Assembly (NCBI GenBank): GCA_965262585.1
Contig: OZ253546.1
Coordinates: 186,001-250,000 of the forward strand
Source of the DNA: JAHRAW01 sp965262585
GTDB taxonomy: Bacteria > Pseudomonadota > Gammaproteobacteria > Arenicellales > Poriferihabitantaceae
Direction of reading: 5' to 3'
Length of the DNA: 64,000 nt
Part shown: piece by piece, positions 44,433-53,048 of the stretch
How positions within the stretch are numbered: the first letter of the stretch is position 1
How the letters are laid out: the number at the start of each line of letters is the position of its first letter
The notes under the pieces: model-generated
What the model was told of the DNA's origin: nothing
The model's database searches: none
The model's input: the letters and a program-made list of their open reading frames with translations, nothing else
Made by a program: the position numbers and the translations under genes

Positions 44433-45673
44433 TCCACCTTGACCGTCAATCCGTTCACCGCCTGCGGTAGGCGCGAGTTCAGAATCTGATCGCCGGGTTC
44501 AAAGCCGTCCCCGGCGACGATCAATCGCTGTCGCCCCTGCTCGTCAATCAACTGACCGAGGCGGCGCACGGTGCGCGACTGCAACACATTGTGCAACACC
44601 TGATACACCCGGTCGCTGCCGTATAACGCATCCGCGGATAACACAATCACATTTTCCATGGGTGGAAGTTTCAGGCGCACTTCCAGCGTGCCACCCGGCA
44701 CCGGCAGTTGCTCGGTGCGCGCGCGGAAAAACGCATCAATGCCGCCCTGCCCTTCATCCACGCTGGCCGACAACCGGTGCAAGAAAAGCCGAATCCGGCG
44801 GCCACCGTCAAAGGCTTCGGCGCGGATTTGTCGGTCGCTGTCGAGGGCGCTCCGCAGCACCGGAAGGTACGCACTCGGCACCTGCGCCCGCAGTTCCAAC
44901 TGGGATTCGTCGTATAACTGCAGCAGCGGCGTGTCGTTGGTGGCGCGGTCGCCCTTCGACACCATCACTTCGGTAACGCGGCCATCAAACGGTGCTTTGA
45001 CCCGGGTTCGTCGCCGGTCGCGTTCGGCGCGCTTCAACACCGCCGCGGCTTTATCGTAGCGCGCTTTCAGTTGCAGTTGCCGTGAAGCAAATTCATCGAT
45101 GGACTGGCGGCGCTGGGTGACGGCCAGCAGTTGACGTTGCTCATCCTGCCGCGCTTGATCCACGGCCGCCTCGGAACCGGCGCTGGCGTGAGCCAGGCGG
45201 CTGGCGCGATCCACCGCGGTGCGCGTCAGGGAAAGCAATAACTCTTCCGACTGCAGAGAAGTACGGTCTGCCGCCAGTTTAATTTTATCGCTTTCTATGA
45301 GCGCTTCGATCTCCGACAACTCCGCCTGTCGTTGTAAAATTTCCAGCGCGGCGTCGGTATCGTCCATGATGATCATCTCCTGCCCACGGTGCACGGCGTT
45401 GCCTTCGAGAACCTTGACCTCGAGGATGTCCGCCGTTACCCCGGCACTCAGCACGCTCATGTCGGCGGTTTCCACCTGGCCGAAAACTCGCAAGGTGGGC
45501 GATGCGCTGGTTTTCGCCACCACATGCACCGAAACCAGCGGCGCACGATCTTTGGGATTCAACGGTTCGGGAACGTCCGCGGTAAATTGAAGCACCACAG
45601 CCACGACTATGCCGACCGCAAGCATGGCGAGCGGTAGTACAATTTTGGGAAAGCGCATGGTGGGTTTGCGCAT
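44426..45673 (-). CDS. RND efflux periplasmic adaptor subunit
   Basis: A 415-residue membrane-fusion protein: N-terminal TM anchor (LAMLAVGIVVAVVLQF), lipoyl halves (VFGQVETADMSVLSAGV ... VKAPFDGRVTEVMV) around a coiled-coil hairpin (about residues 105-210), then beta-barrel domains. It bridges the RND pump and an outer-membrane channel. First gene of the two-gene operon; an internal start MRFPKIV is possible. Confidence 0.91.
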   Translation of the reverse strand: MRKPTMRFPKIVLPLAMLAVGIVVAVVLQFTADVPEPLNPKDRAPLVSVHVVAKTSASPTLRVFGQVETADMSVLSAGVTADILEVKVLEGNAVHRGQEMIIMDDTDAALEILQRQAELSEIEALIESDKIKLAADRTSLQSEELLLSLTRTAVDRASRLAHASAGSEAAVDQARQDEQRQLLAVTQRRQSIDEFASRQLQLKARYDKAAAVLKRAERDRRRTRVKAPFDGRVTEVMVSKGDRATNDTPLLQLYDESQLELRAQVPSAYLPVLRSALDSDRQIRAEAFDGGRRIRLFLHRLSASVDEGQGGIDAFFRARTEQLPVPGGTLEVRLKLPPMENVIVLSADALYGSDRVYQVLHNVLQSRTVRRLGQLIDEQGRQRLIVAGDGFEPGDQILNSRLPQAVNGLTVKVEW

Positions 45674-45724
45674 GGTTGCGTTATATTTGCTTTATATTTG
45701 CGGTGACATCGCCCGCATTATACG

Positions 45725-46393
45725 ATGTATCCCGATGTAATCCGCACCGCCGCCATCATGTCCCTGGACGATTATCTGCACAGATTTACCGACCACCGCC
45801 GGATAACACTGGTGGGGCCGACGCTGGCGGAGCCGCCGCCACCACTCGAACAACCGGTGATCTGGGTGGACGGCGGCGCGCATCATCGACCGCCGGTCAC
45901 CGCCCGGGAAAGTTTGGGTTTTTCCGTGGGAGACGGAGATTCATTTCGCGGAAAACTAGACCAGTATCTCGACACCGACAAGGACTATTCCGACCTCGCC
46001 TATGTACTGGGATGCCTGCGCTCGCGCTTTGCCGAAGTGGTTTTGCTGGGCTTTCTCGGGCAACGTCGGGATCACGAATTATTTAATCTGGGGGAAGTCC
46101 ACCACTTTTTAGCGGCGGTGAACACGCCAACTCAAGTGCGCTTTGACAACAGTGTGATCGCGTATTCCGCCGGGCAATGGGCATTCGATGTCGACGGAGT
46201 ATTCAGCCTTGCGGTGTTGGAGTCGGCCACGGTGCAGTTGGTAGGCGCGTGTGAATTTCCGATACCCGCGCCAACCCAAATCGCGCCGCTCAAATCCTTC
46301 GGCCTCAGCAACCGGGGGTTCGGCACGGTCACCCTGACCACCGGCGGCCCCGTTCTGATTATCAAACCGGCCTATAATCAAGCACCGGAATAG
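45725..46393 (+). CDS. Thiamine pyrophosphokinase-like protein
   Basis: A 222-residue protein. The TPK-type active-site series is recognisable though diverged: WVDGGAHHRP, SVGDGDSF, DTDKDYSDLAYVL (in place of the usual K.D.TD..A) and GFLGQRRDHELFNLGEV. It would transfer pyrophosphate from ATP to thiamine if active. It is located in front of aroE with no other thiamine genes nearby. An internal start (MSLDDYL, 45758) is possible. Confidence 0.8.
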   Translation: MYPDVIRTAAIMSLDDYLHRFTDHRRITLVGPTLAEPPPPLEQPVIWVDGGAHHRPPVTARESLGFSVGDGDSFRGKLDQYLDTDKDYSDLAYVLGCLRSRFAEVVLLGFLGQRRDHELFNLGEVHHFLAAVNTPTQVRFDNSVIAYSAGQWAFDVDGVFSLAVLESATVQLVGACEFPIPAPTQIAPLKSFGLSNRGFGTVTLTTGGPVLIIKPAYNQAPE

Positions 46394-46426
46394 CACGCGG
46401 CCACACACCCATCACCGCCTACGACA

Positions 46427-47326
46427 ATGAGCAACCTGTTCGACTTCAAAGCGCAATCCAACCACTTCGCGGTGATGGGCAGCCCGGTCGAGCACAGTCA
46501 ATCACCGCAGATTCACCGATTGTTCGCCCGCCAGTTCGACATCCAACTGGAATATCAGCGCATTCAGGTGGACGCCGGTGGCTTCGCGCAAGCGGTCAGC
46601 CACTTCGCCGCCCACGGCGGGGCCGGGTTGAATATAACGGTTCCGTTCAAGGTCGAGGCGTGGAAACTATGCGGTCGCCCAAGCAATCGGCTGAGCAAGC
46701 GATCGCAGCGTGCGCAGGCGGTCAACACTTTGTGTTTTAATTCCGGGGCGAATTTTGGGGCGGATTCTGAGCACAACCTATTCGGCGATAATACTGACGG
46801 CATTGGCATGGTGCGAGACATTGAAAACAACCTGGGGCTGGAGATTGCCGGCAAGCGCGTGCTGGTGCTGGGTGCCGGTGGTGCGGTGCGGGGGGTGCTG
46901 GGGCCGCTGGCCGAGTGCCGACCGGCGAGCGTGACCATCGCCAACCGCACCGCCGACAAAGCCCGAACCCTTGCGGAAAAATTCGGCGCAGATAGCGACA
47001 GCGACATGACCATCAGCGGCGGCGGCTATGAGCAGTTGGACGCCCCGGCCTACGACCTCATCATCAACGGCACCTCGGCGAGCCTCGCCGGTGAACTGCC
47101 GGACATTGCGCCGGGCTGCATGAATGCGCGCAGTCTGGTATATGACATGATGTATGCTCGCCGACCCACCGTGTTCATGGATTGGGCATCGGCCAACGGC
47201 GCCGGCAAGGTCAGCGACGGACTCGGTATGCTGGTGGAGCAAGCGGCGGAGTCCTTTCATTTATGGCACGACCGGCGCCCCGACACCGCACCGATAATCC
47301 GCGCCCTGCGAGACGCCCCGGAGTAG
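46427..47326 (+). CDS. aroE: Shikimate dehydrogenase
   Basis: A 299-residue NADP-dependent enzyme that reduces 3-dehydroshikimate to shikimate. Seen: the substrate motif GSPVEHSQSPQIH, the catalytic Lys region NITVPFKVEAW, FGDNTDGIGMVRD, the Rossmann motif VLGAGGAVRGVL and NRTADKARTLA for NADP binding. The full set of conserved residues indicates a functional enzyme. It is 33 nt downstream of the TPK-like gene. Confidence 0.94.
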   Translation: MSNLFDFKAQSNHFAVMGSPVEHSQSPQIHRLFARQFDIQLEYQRIQVDAGGFAQAVSHFAAHGGAGLNITVPFKVEAWKLCGRPSNRLSKRSQRAQAVNTLCFNSGANFGADSEHNLFGDNTDGIGMVRDIENNLGLEIAGKRVLVLGAGGAVRGVLGPLAECRPASVTIANRTADKARTLAEKFGADSDSDMTISGGGYEQLDAPAYDLIINGTSASLAGELPDIAPGCMNARSLVYDMMYARRPTVFMDWASANGAGKVSDGLGMLVEQAAESFHLWHDRRPDTAPIIRALRDAPE

Positions 47327-47328
47327 AT

Positions 47329-48225
47329 ATGCCAACCACCTTTGACAATGCACTGGTAATCGCGATTTCATCGCGCGCCCTGTTTGATCTTGAAGAAAGC
47401 CATTTGGTGTATGTGGATCATGGCTTGGAAGCCTACGCTCGTTACCAGATCGAACGCGAAAACGAACCCCTTGCAATGGGAGTCGCGTTTTCCATGGTCA
47501 AGAAATTCCTGACCCTCAACGACGACGACAATGAACAAAAAGTAGAGATCGTACTCATCTCCCGAAACAGCGCCGACACCGGGCTGCGCATTTTTAATTC
47601 CATCCAGCACTACGACCTCAACATCAGCCGCGCGGCGTTCACCGGCGGTCAATCCCCGTATCAATATGTGCAACCCTTCGGCGCCGATTTGTTTTTATCC
47701 GCCGACCCGCTCGACGTAAGCCGAGCGTTGGAATCCGGCGCCGCCGCCGCCACCATTTTGCCGTCAAAAGTGGATACCGCTTCCGCGAAACAATTAAAAA
47801 TCGCCTTTGACGGAGACGCGGTGCTGTTTTCCGACGAAGCCGAGCAGGTTTATCAGCAACACGGCCTGCAAGCCTTCACCGACAATGAAAAAGAATCGGC
47901 GAACCAACCCCTGCCCGGCGGCCCTTTCAAAAAAGTGCTTGCCGCCCTGCACACCATCCAACAAAATTACGCATCGGCGGATTCCCCCATCCGCACCGCA
48001 CTAATCACCGCACGCGCCGCCCCCACCCACGAACGAGTAATCAAAACCCTGCGCGCATGGAACATCCGCATCGACGAAAGTTACTTCCTCGGCGGCATGG
48101 ACAAAGGAGAATTCCTAAGCGCCTTCGGCGCCGACATTTTCTTCGACGACCAAAGCGGCCACTGCGAATCCGCAAGACGCCACGTCCCTACGGGGCATGT
48201 TCCGCATGGAATTGCGAATGCCTAG
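47329..48225 (+). CDS. Cytosolic 5'-nucleotidase (PF06189 family)
   Basis: A 298-residue protein similar to the NT5C1-type 5'-nucleotidase family. Seen: ALVIAISSRALFDLEESH, FDGDAVLFSDEAE (HAD-like DxD), and GGMDKGEFLSAFGADIFFDDQ near the end. It hydrolyses nucleoside monophosphates. The start at 47329, just 2 nt after the aroE stop, gives the typical N-terminus; the open frame extends further upstream only inside aroE. Confidence 0.88.
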   Translation: MPTTFDNALVIAISSRALFDLEESHLVYVDHGLEAYARYQIERENEPLAMGVAFSMVKKFLTLNDDDNEQKVEIVLISRNSADTGLRIFNSIQHYDLNISRAAFTGGQSPYQYVQPFGADLFLSADPLDVSRALESGAAAATILPSKVDTASAKQLKIAFDGDAVLFSDEAEQVYQQHGLQAFTDNEKESANQPLPGGPFKKVLAALHTIQQNYASADSPIRTALITARAAPTHERVIKTLRAWNIRIDESYFLGGMDKGEFLSAFGADIFFDDQSGHCESARRHVPTGHVPHGIANA

Positions 48226-48297
48226 GTAGGAACTTGCGCGCAATAGCGTTTCGTGTGAATAGGCAGACCAAGTATCATAACAACGGGAATGACGAGA

Positions 48298-48549
48298 ATG
48301 AAAGAACTGTTGTTTTTTCCGTTGCAACTCATCGGCTTTGTGATTGGGCTGGCGGTGCTTCGCATGATGTTGGGATATTTCAACATCGCCGGCCTGGGGC
48401 CGCTCCTCGGCTACAGCCTACCAACAATCGCGTTCATCGCCTTCGCCCTCGGCGGCAAACCCAAAGACATAGCCCGATCCTTCGCCATCATCGCTTTTTG
48501 GTTTTATTCGGTCTTATTCGCCTGCATGAGTATCGCGATACTGGCGTAG
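48298..48549 (+). CDS. Small hypothetical membrane protein
   Basis: An 83-residue hydrophobic protein (or 86 from 48289) with three likely TM segments (PLQLIGFVIGLAVLRMML, LLGYSLPTIAFIAFALG, AFWFYSVLFACMSIAIL). I do not recognise it. It follows the 5'-nucleotidase by about 70 nt and may be cotranscribed. Confidence 0.6.
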   Translation: MKELLFFPLQLIGFVIGLAVLRMMLGYFNIAGLGPLLGYSLPTIAFIAFALGGKPKDIARSFAIIAFWFYSVLFACMSIAILA

Positions 48550-48586
48550 TCATCACGCCATCCTCTGGCGTTGTAGTGAAAAATAA

Positions 48587-48662
48587 TGGTGGCCAGGGAC
48601 AGAATCGAACTGCCGACACGAGGATTTTCAGTCCACTGCTCTACCGACTGAGCTACCTGGCC
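48587..48662 (-). tRNA. tRNA-Phe (GAA)
   Basis: A 76-nt cloverleaf on the minus strand. The acceptor stem GGCCAGG/CCTGGCC, discriminator A and encoded CCA fit. D-arm GCTCAGTCGGTAGAGC, anticodon loop with GAA (CTGAAAA), and T-arm GGCAGTTCGATTCTGTC are canonical. It reads Phe codons UUU/UUC. Confidence 0.97.
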
Positions 48663-48789
48663 AGATTGGTTAGATCAAATCTGGTGGGCCAAAAACGACT
48701 GCTTCATTCAGAGGCGCAGTGTATCACACATGAAAAATTCCTCGGACGATTTTTTGAGTGTACTCGATGAGAGGGCAATTATTTCAACC

Positions 48790-48857
48790 CGTCATTCCCG
48801 CGCAACTGGAATCCAGTAAAAACAAGCCCGGCGTAAGCCGCCCCTTATAAGGACGGG
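48790..48857. repeat. Single copy of the palindromic repeat family
   Basis: CGTCATTCCCGCGCAACTGG followed by AATCCAGTAAAAACAAGCCC and a CCTTATAAGGACGGG tail belongs to the same repeat family as the clusters at 1-415 and 9571-11280. It occupies the spacer between ampD and tRNA-Phe, showing that the family is dispersed in this chromosome. Confidence 0.8.
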
Positions 48858-48870
48858 TCGCGATGGGTTC

Positions 48871-49449
48871 CTACGGAGTGGGCGCGGCGATTGCTTTGTG
48901 TAGGCGGGGCCAGTCGAAGTGGGGGCCGGGGTCGGTTTTGCGGGTTGGGGCGATGTGGTTGTGGCCGACTATGTGGGTTGGGCGGATTGCCGGGTAGGCG
49001 TTCATCAACAGTCTCACGAGGGCTGACAGGGCTTGGTATTGTGCCAACTCAAAAGGGTCTTGGTCGCAGCCTTCCAGTTCGATGCCGAGGGAGAAATCAT
49101 TGACCTGTTCCCTGCCGCGAAAGTTGGATTCCCCGGCGTGCCAGGCGCGTTGGTGGGTTGGGACAAACTGAAGCAATTCGCCGTCGCGCTTGAGTAGGAA
49201 ATGGGCGGAGACTTTCACGCCTTGCAGGTGTGCGAAGTATGGATGCGCTTCGAAGTCCAAGCGGTTGGTGAAAAACTGCTCGATGAAATCGCCGCCGTAT
49301 TGCCGGGGCGGCAGGCTGATGGCGTGGAGGATTACCGTGTCGATTGCGGCTTCAGCCGGTCGTTGGTCGCAGTTCGGCGATGCCACGAATCGGGCCGCGG
49401 CAACCCGACCGGATGTGCGGTCTAGTTGAAAAGAATTCGCGGCGTTCAT
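48871..49449 (-). CDS. ampD: 1,6-anhydro-N-acetylmuramyl-L-alanine amidase AmpD
   Basis: A 192-residue cytoplasmic zinc amidase. The zinc and active-site residues are visible in VILHAISLPP, VGHNHIAPTRKTDPGPHFDW and the KVSAHFLLKRDG region. It cleaves the stem peptide from anhydro-muropeptides, acting after or with NagZ in peptidoglycan recycling. It overlaps the CYTH gene by four bases. Confidence 0.94.
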   Translation of the reverse strand: MNAANSFQLDRTSGRVAAARFVASPNCDQRPAEAAIDTVILHAISLPPRQYGGDFIEQFFTNRLDFEAHPYFAHLQGVKVSAHFLLKRDGELLQFVPTHQRAWHAGESNFRGREQVNDFSLGIELEGCDQDPFELAQYQALSALVRLLMNAYPAIRPTHIVGHNHIAPTRKTDPGPHFDWPRLHKAIAAPTP

Positions 49450-50072
49450 CCCAGTTGCAAACCGATACGGTGTTTGGTCATGGTGGACGGCGTCAAGGCA
49501 TGCCGCTGGGTCAGCATCTCGCCGAGTTCAACCACTGCGGCGATATCGCCGCGCATCAATTCCAGTTCCACTTCATACAATTCAACCGCCCGGCTTTGCC
49601 CGCGAATAATGCCCCGGTCGGTGACCAGTTCGATGGCGGTGCCTTGAAATTCCAAGTTGCGGATGCTGCGCCGCATGTCCACGGTCACGCGGGGGAACAA
49701 GGGCGCGTTTTCGCGGATCATGTCGGGGATCATTTCGGCGACCTTATCCCTGAGCGCGCCGGGCGGCAGTTGTCCGGCGTTATCGAGCCAGTTGCTGATG
49801 TCGGCTTCCAGTTCCTGACGGCGCGACAATCCGTTTTCAATGGTGCCGCCGAATTTTAACGCCGCCCGCCAACGCTCGCCTTCCTTGCGCGCCCGCAATG
49901 AACAGAAGTTATCCGCAAGGGCACGGGATTCGGTGTCGTAATAAACACCGAGGTAGTGAACCGCATCGCGACCGCCGACCCCGGTATCCAGTTCGCGCAC
50001 CAACTTCGATTGCAGTACTTCGTCGAGTACCGTTTCATCGTTGGCGGTGAGTTTAATCTCCTGTTCGTACAT
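49446..50072 (-). CDS. CYTH domain protein (triphosphatase-like)
   Basis: A 208-residue protein with the CYTH signature EQEIKL (ExExK) at the N-terminus and alternating charged strands (RARKEGERWRAALK, RQELEADI, VELYEVELELMRG) typical of the triphosphate tunnel. Probable activity is inorganic triphosphate hydrolysis; adenylate cyclase activity is a less likely alternative. It overlaps ampD and follows the CNNM gene by 17 nt. Confidence 0.87.
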   Translation of the reverse strand: MYEQEIKLTANDETVLDEVLQSKLVRELDTGVGGRDAVHYLGVYYDTESRALADNFCSLRARKEGERWRAALKFGGTIENGLSRRQELEADISNWLDNAGQLPPGALRDKVAEMIPDMIRENAPLFPRVTVDMRRSIRNLEFQGTAIELVTDRGIIRGQSRAVELYEVELELMRGDIAAVVELGEMLTQRHALTPSTMTKHRIGLQLG

Positions 50073-50089
50073 CGCAAAAAATTATGTCA

Positions 50090-51349
50090 TCACAAGGATT
50101 CAACCAGCAGTTTGACGATGGCGCGTTCGGTGACTTCTTCCACGGTGAAGCGGTAGCCCATTTCCACCATGCTTTCGCCGCGCTCGGGAATGTGTCCGAG
50201 TTGCGCCATGACCAAGCCGCCGATGGTGTGGGAGACGCGGCTGTTGAGATTGATTTCCAACACCTCGTTGACCTCGGATACCGATGACCGGGAATCCATC
50301 AGGTATTTCCCTTCCCCCAGTTGCTCGATGACCCGCTTGCGGCGCGGCAGGTATTCATCAAAGTCATAACCGACATCGATATCGCCCACCACTTCTTCGA
50401 CGATGTCTTCCATGGTGATGATGCCAATCGCCGAGCCAAATTCATCCACCACCACCGCCATGTGATCGTCCCGCTGGCGCAGCGTCGGCAATAACTGGTC
50501 GATGGTTTGGAATTGCAGCACATAGTGCGCCGGGGCAATCAATGCTTCGAGTTTCTTATCCGGCAGGGATGGATCCAGCAAATCCCAGGTGGTCAGCGTG
50601 ACGATGCCGGTTATGTTGCTGATGTTTCCCTTGTAGACCGGCAGGCGGTTGTAGCCCTTGCGCCGCACCGTTGCAATCACGCGCAGGATGTTGTTGGTGC
50701 GGTTAATGGCGGTGACTTCAGCGATGGGAATCATCGCTTCACCCACGGTGGTCTCACCGAAACGAATGACGCGGCGGATGCGGCCACGGTCGAAAGCGTC
50801 CACCGATGAGGCGCGCTCCGCCATGTCTACCACCGAGCGGATTTGTTCGCGGGTCATGAACGGGTTCTGCTCCACCCTGCCGCCGCCAAACAGGCGCGCG
50901 CACAGCCGGGCAATCCGTGAAAAAATAAAAATTATCGGATAAAAGAGCAATGAAAATAGCCGCAGGGGGTAGATTGCCAGCGGGGCGATTTCGTCAGATT
51001 TTTGCTGATACACGCTCTTGGGAACGATCTCCCCAAGAATCAGCAGTATCGGGGTGAGCGCGAGAAATGCGTAAAAATCGCCATTGTTGCCAAACCACTC
51101 GATGAACAAAATCGTCCCCAGCGTGGTCAGCGCTACCGTGGCGATATTGGCGCCCACCAGCGTGGTGCCGAGCAATACATCCGGCTCTTTATACAACTCC
51201 AGCACTTTTTTGGCGCCCTTGTCGCCCTGATTTGCGCGGGCGGTGAGTTTGATCTTGTCCGAATTAACCAGCGCAATTTCCGAACCGGAGAAAAAACCCT
51301 TGAGCAACAACAGCAGGATGCTCAGTAATAAGAGGCCGAGTAGAGTCAT
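50090..51349 (-). CDS. CNNM/CorC-type transporter with CBS domains (second copy)
   Basis: A 419-residue protein: DUF21 membrane region with three to four TM segments (FFSGSEIALVNSD near the start), a CBS pair (about residues 200-320) and a C-terminal CorC/HlyC domain (DEYLPRRKRVIEQLG ... SHTIGGLVMAQLG). It is likely involved in Mg2+ or Co2+ efflux or homeostasis. Its ATG overlaps the stop of the paralogous upstream gene by four bases, an arrangement that suggests coexpression or a heterocomplex. Confidence 0.9.
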   Translation of the reverse strand: MTLLGLLLLSILLLLLKGFFSGSEIALVNSDKIKLTARANQGDKGAKKVLELYKEPDVLLGTTLVGANIATVALTTLGTILFIEWFGNNGDFYAFLALTPILLILGEIVPKSVYQQKSDEIAPLAIYPLRLFSLLFYPIIFIFSRIARLCARLFGGGRVEQNPFMTREQIRSVVDMAERASSVDAFDRGRIRRVIRFGETTVGEAMIPIAEVTAINRTNNILRVIATVRRKGYNRLPVYKGNISNITGIVTLTTWDLLDPSLPDKKLEALIAPAHYVLQFQTIDQLLPTLRQRDDHMAVVVDEFGSAIGIITMEDIVEEVVGDIDVGYDFDEYLPRRKRVIEQLGEGKYLMDSRSSVSEVNEVLEINLNSRVSHTIGGLVMAQLGHIPERGESMVEMGYRFTVEEVTERAIVKLLVESL

Positions 51350-52881
51350 GATAAACCTCCGGTGTCGGTTTTGCTTTTGGACTTCGCCACCGGGGTTTCA
51401 GCGATTTCATCGGGTATTGCTTCGAGTTCCCGTTGTTCATCTTCCCGTTGTTCATCCGGCGGGCTTTCATCCGCCTCGGAAAGGTCGCCGCCCATGACCT
51501 CTTCGGCGCGTTCGAGATCTTCGTTGTCAACCCCCCGTGCCACCCGCACTCTGGCGATTCGATGGACGTCCATTTCCAAGACTTGAATCAAAATGTCGTC
51601 CATGCGCACCTTATCCCCTTCCCGTGGCAGGCGGTCCAGCAGGCGGAAGGCAACCCCGCCGATGGTGGTCATGCGCGGGTCTTCGATGCCAAAGTTGGCG
51701 AGGTTGTTAAAATCGTTTAACTTCATATCGCCGGGCACTTCGTAAATGTTGTTGTCCTTCTCGGCGTAAAAATCGGCGGTGGCGCGCATGCCGCCGCTGA
51801 CGTCGCCAAAAATAAAATTGATTACGCCACGCATGGTGATGAATCCTTCGACACCGCCAAACTCGTTGAGACAGGCGGCGGCGCGCACTTGATGGTCTTG
51901 AAAAAAGTCGAACATCTCGTCGACCTTTTTGGTAAGCGGCACCACCACCGGCGAGTGCATGATGTCTTCCGGGGAAAGGGCTTCTTGGTCTTCGCCGTCC
52001 AGCACCAAACGCAGCACGTCCTCGGCGTGTACGAAACCCACCAGATTATCCCGATGGGTTTTGAAAACCGGAATGCGGGAATGGCGATAGGAAATAAATT
52101 TTTCCACCATCTCCGGCACGCTCATCTCCACATTGAGAAACGCCATGCGGGTGCGCGGCGTCATCATCTCGACGATTTCGGTGTCCGAGGCTTCCAGCAA
52201 ATTGTAAATCAGTGCTCTTTCCGTGGCATCCAACGCGCCCTCTTCGGCGACCTGCTCCACCAGCGTAAGAAATTCATCCACCTGCAGAATATTGTCGGCG
52301 GCTTTGGCTTCGCCCACCAGCCAGGTGGTAATGCGTTCTGCGATTCCGCGAAGCGCCCAACGCAAGGGCGTAATCAACCGCACCCAAAAACGCATGGGCG
52401 CGGCGACGATGCGGGTGCTGAAGCGAACCGGGTTATGCACCGCCAGCGTCTTGGGGGTCACTTCCCCCAGCAGCAGCAACAGCGGCACCATCACCAGCAG
52501 GTTAATCCAGGCGGCTTCGATGCCACCATACAAAGTCACCAGAATGGAAGCCATGTTGGCGGTGGCGGCGACGTTAACCAACTCGTTGCCGCTTAGAATG
52601 GAGATGATTAACTTGCGCGGCTGATCCAGCAATTCATGGATGGATTCGGCGTGCGGATTTTTTTCCCGGCGCAACTGCTGGAGATCCAGCCGCGACAGCG
52701 AGAACAGGGCGGTTTCAGAACTCGAGAAAAATGCCGAGCAGACCAGCAACAGCACCTGCAAGGCGAGGCGCAGCAGCATATCCGGCGTCGACAGCAACGC
52801 CGTGTCGAAGGCAAACGTTGACACGATTGCCGACACGGCGGACTGCCAGTGCGAACTGGTAAATGACAGAATCGGTTCCAT
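51346..52881 (-). CDS. CNNM/CorC-type transporter with CBS domains (first copy)
   Basis: A 511-residue paralogue of the next gene. DUF21 motif FFSSSETALFSLSRLDLQ, several TM segments, CBS pair (EMMTPRTRMAFLN ... FVHAEDVLRL), and CorC domain (MTTIGGVAFRLLDRLPREGDKV). A ~50-residue acidic/hydrophilic tail (EADESPPDEQREDEQRELEA) extends beyond the usual end. First gene of the minus-strand series towards ampD. Confidence 0.9.
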   Translation of the reverse strand: MEPILSFTSSHWQSAVSAIVSTFAFDTALLSTPDMLLRLALQVLLLVCSAFFSSSETALFSLSRLDLQQLRREKNPHAESIHELLDQPRKLIISILSGNELVNVAATANMASILVTLYGGIEAAWINLLVMVPLLLLLGEVTPKTLAVHNPVRFSTRIVAAPMRFWVRLITPLRWALRGIAERITTWLVGEAKAADNILQVDEFLTLVEQVAEEGALDATERALIYNLLEASDTEIVEMMTPRTRMAFLNVEMSVPEMVEKFISYRHSRIPVFKTHRDNLVGFVHAEDVLRLVLDGEDQEALSPEDIMHSPVVVPLTKKVDEMFDFFQDHQVRAAACLNEFGGVEGFITMRGVINFIFGDVSGGMRATADFYAEKDNNIYEVPGDMKLNDFNNLANFGIEDPRMTTIGGVAFRLLDRLPREGDKVRMDDILIQVLEMDVHRIARVRVARGVDNEDLERAEEVMGGDLSEADESPPDEQREDEQRELEAIPDEIAETPVAKSKSKTDTGGLS

Positions 52882-53048
52882 TGAAATAGATAGACAGGGG
52901 GTGCGCGTTCATCCAGCCACAAATCGCATCGGATAAGAATTGGCGTTACTATCGCCCAATACGGGATTGATTTCAATATATACTACGGGTTTTATAGGCA
53001 TCGACTCGGCATCGCGCAAAGTGCCGAAACAAACGCATATTCGGAAAA

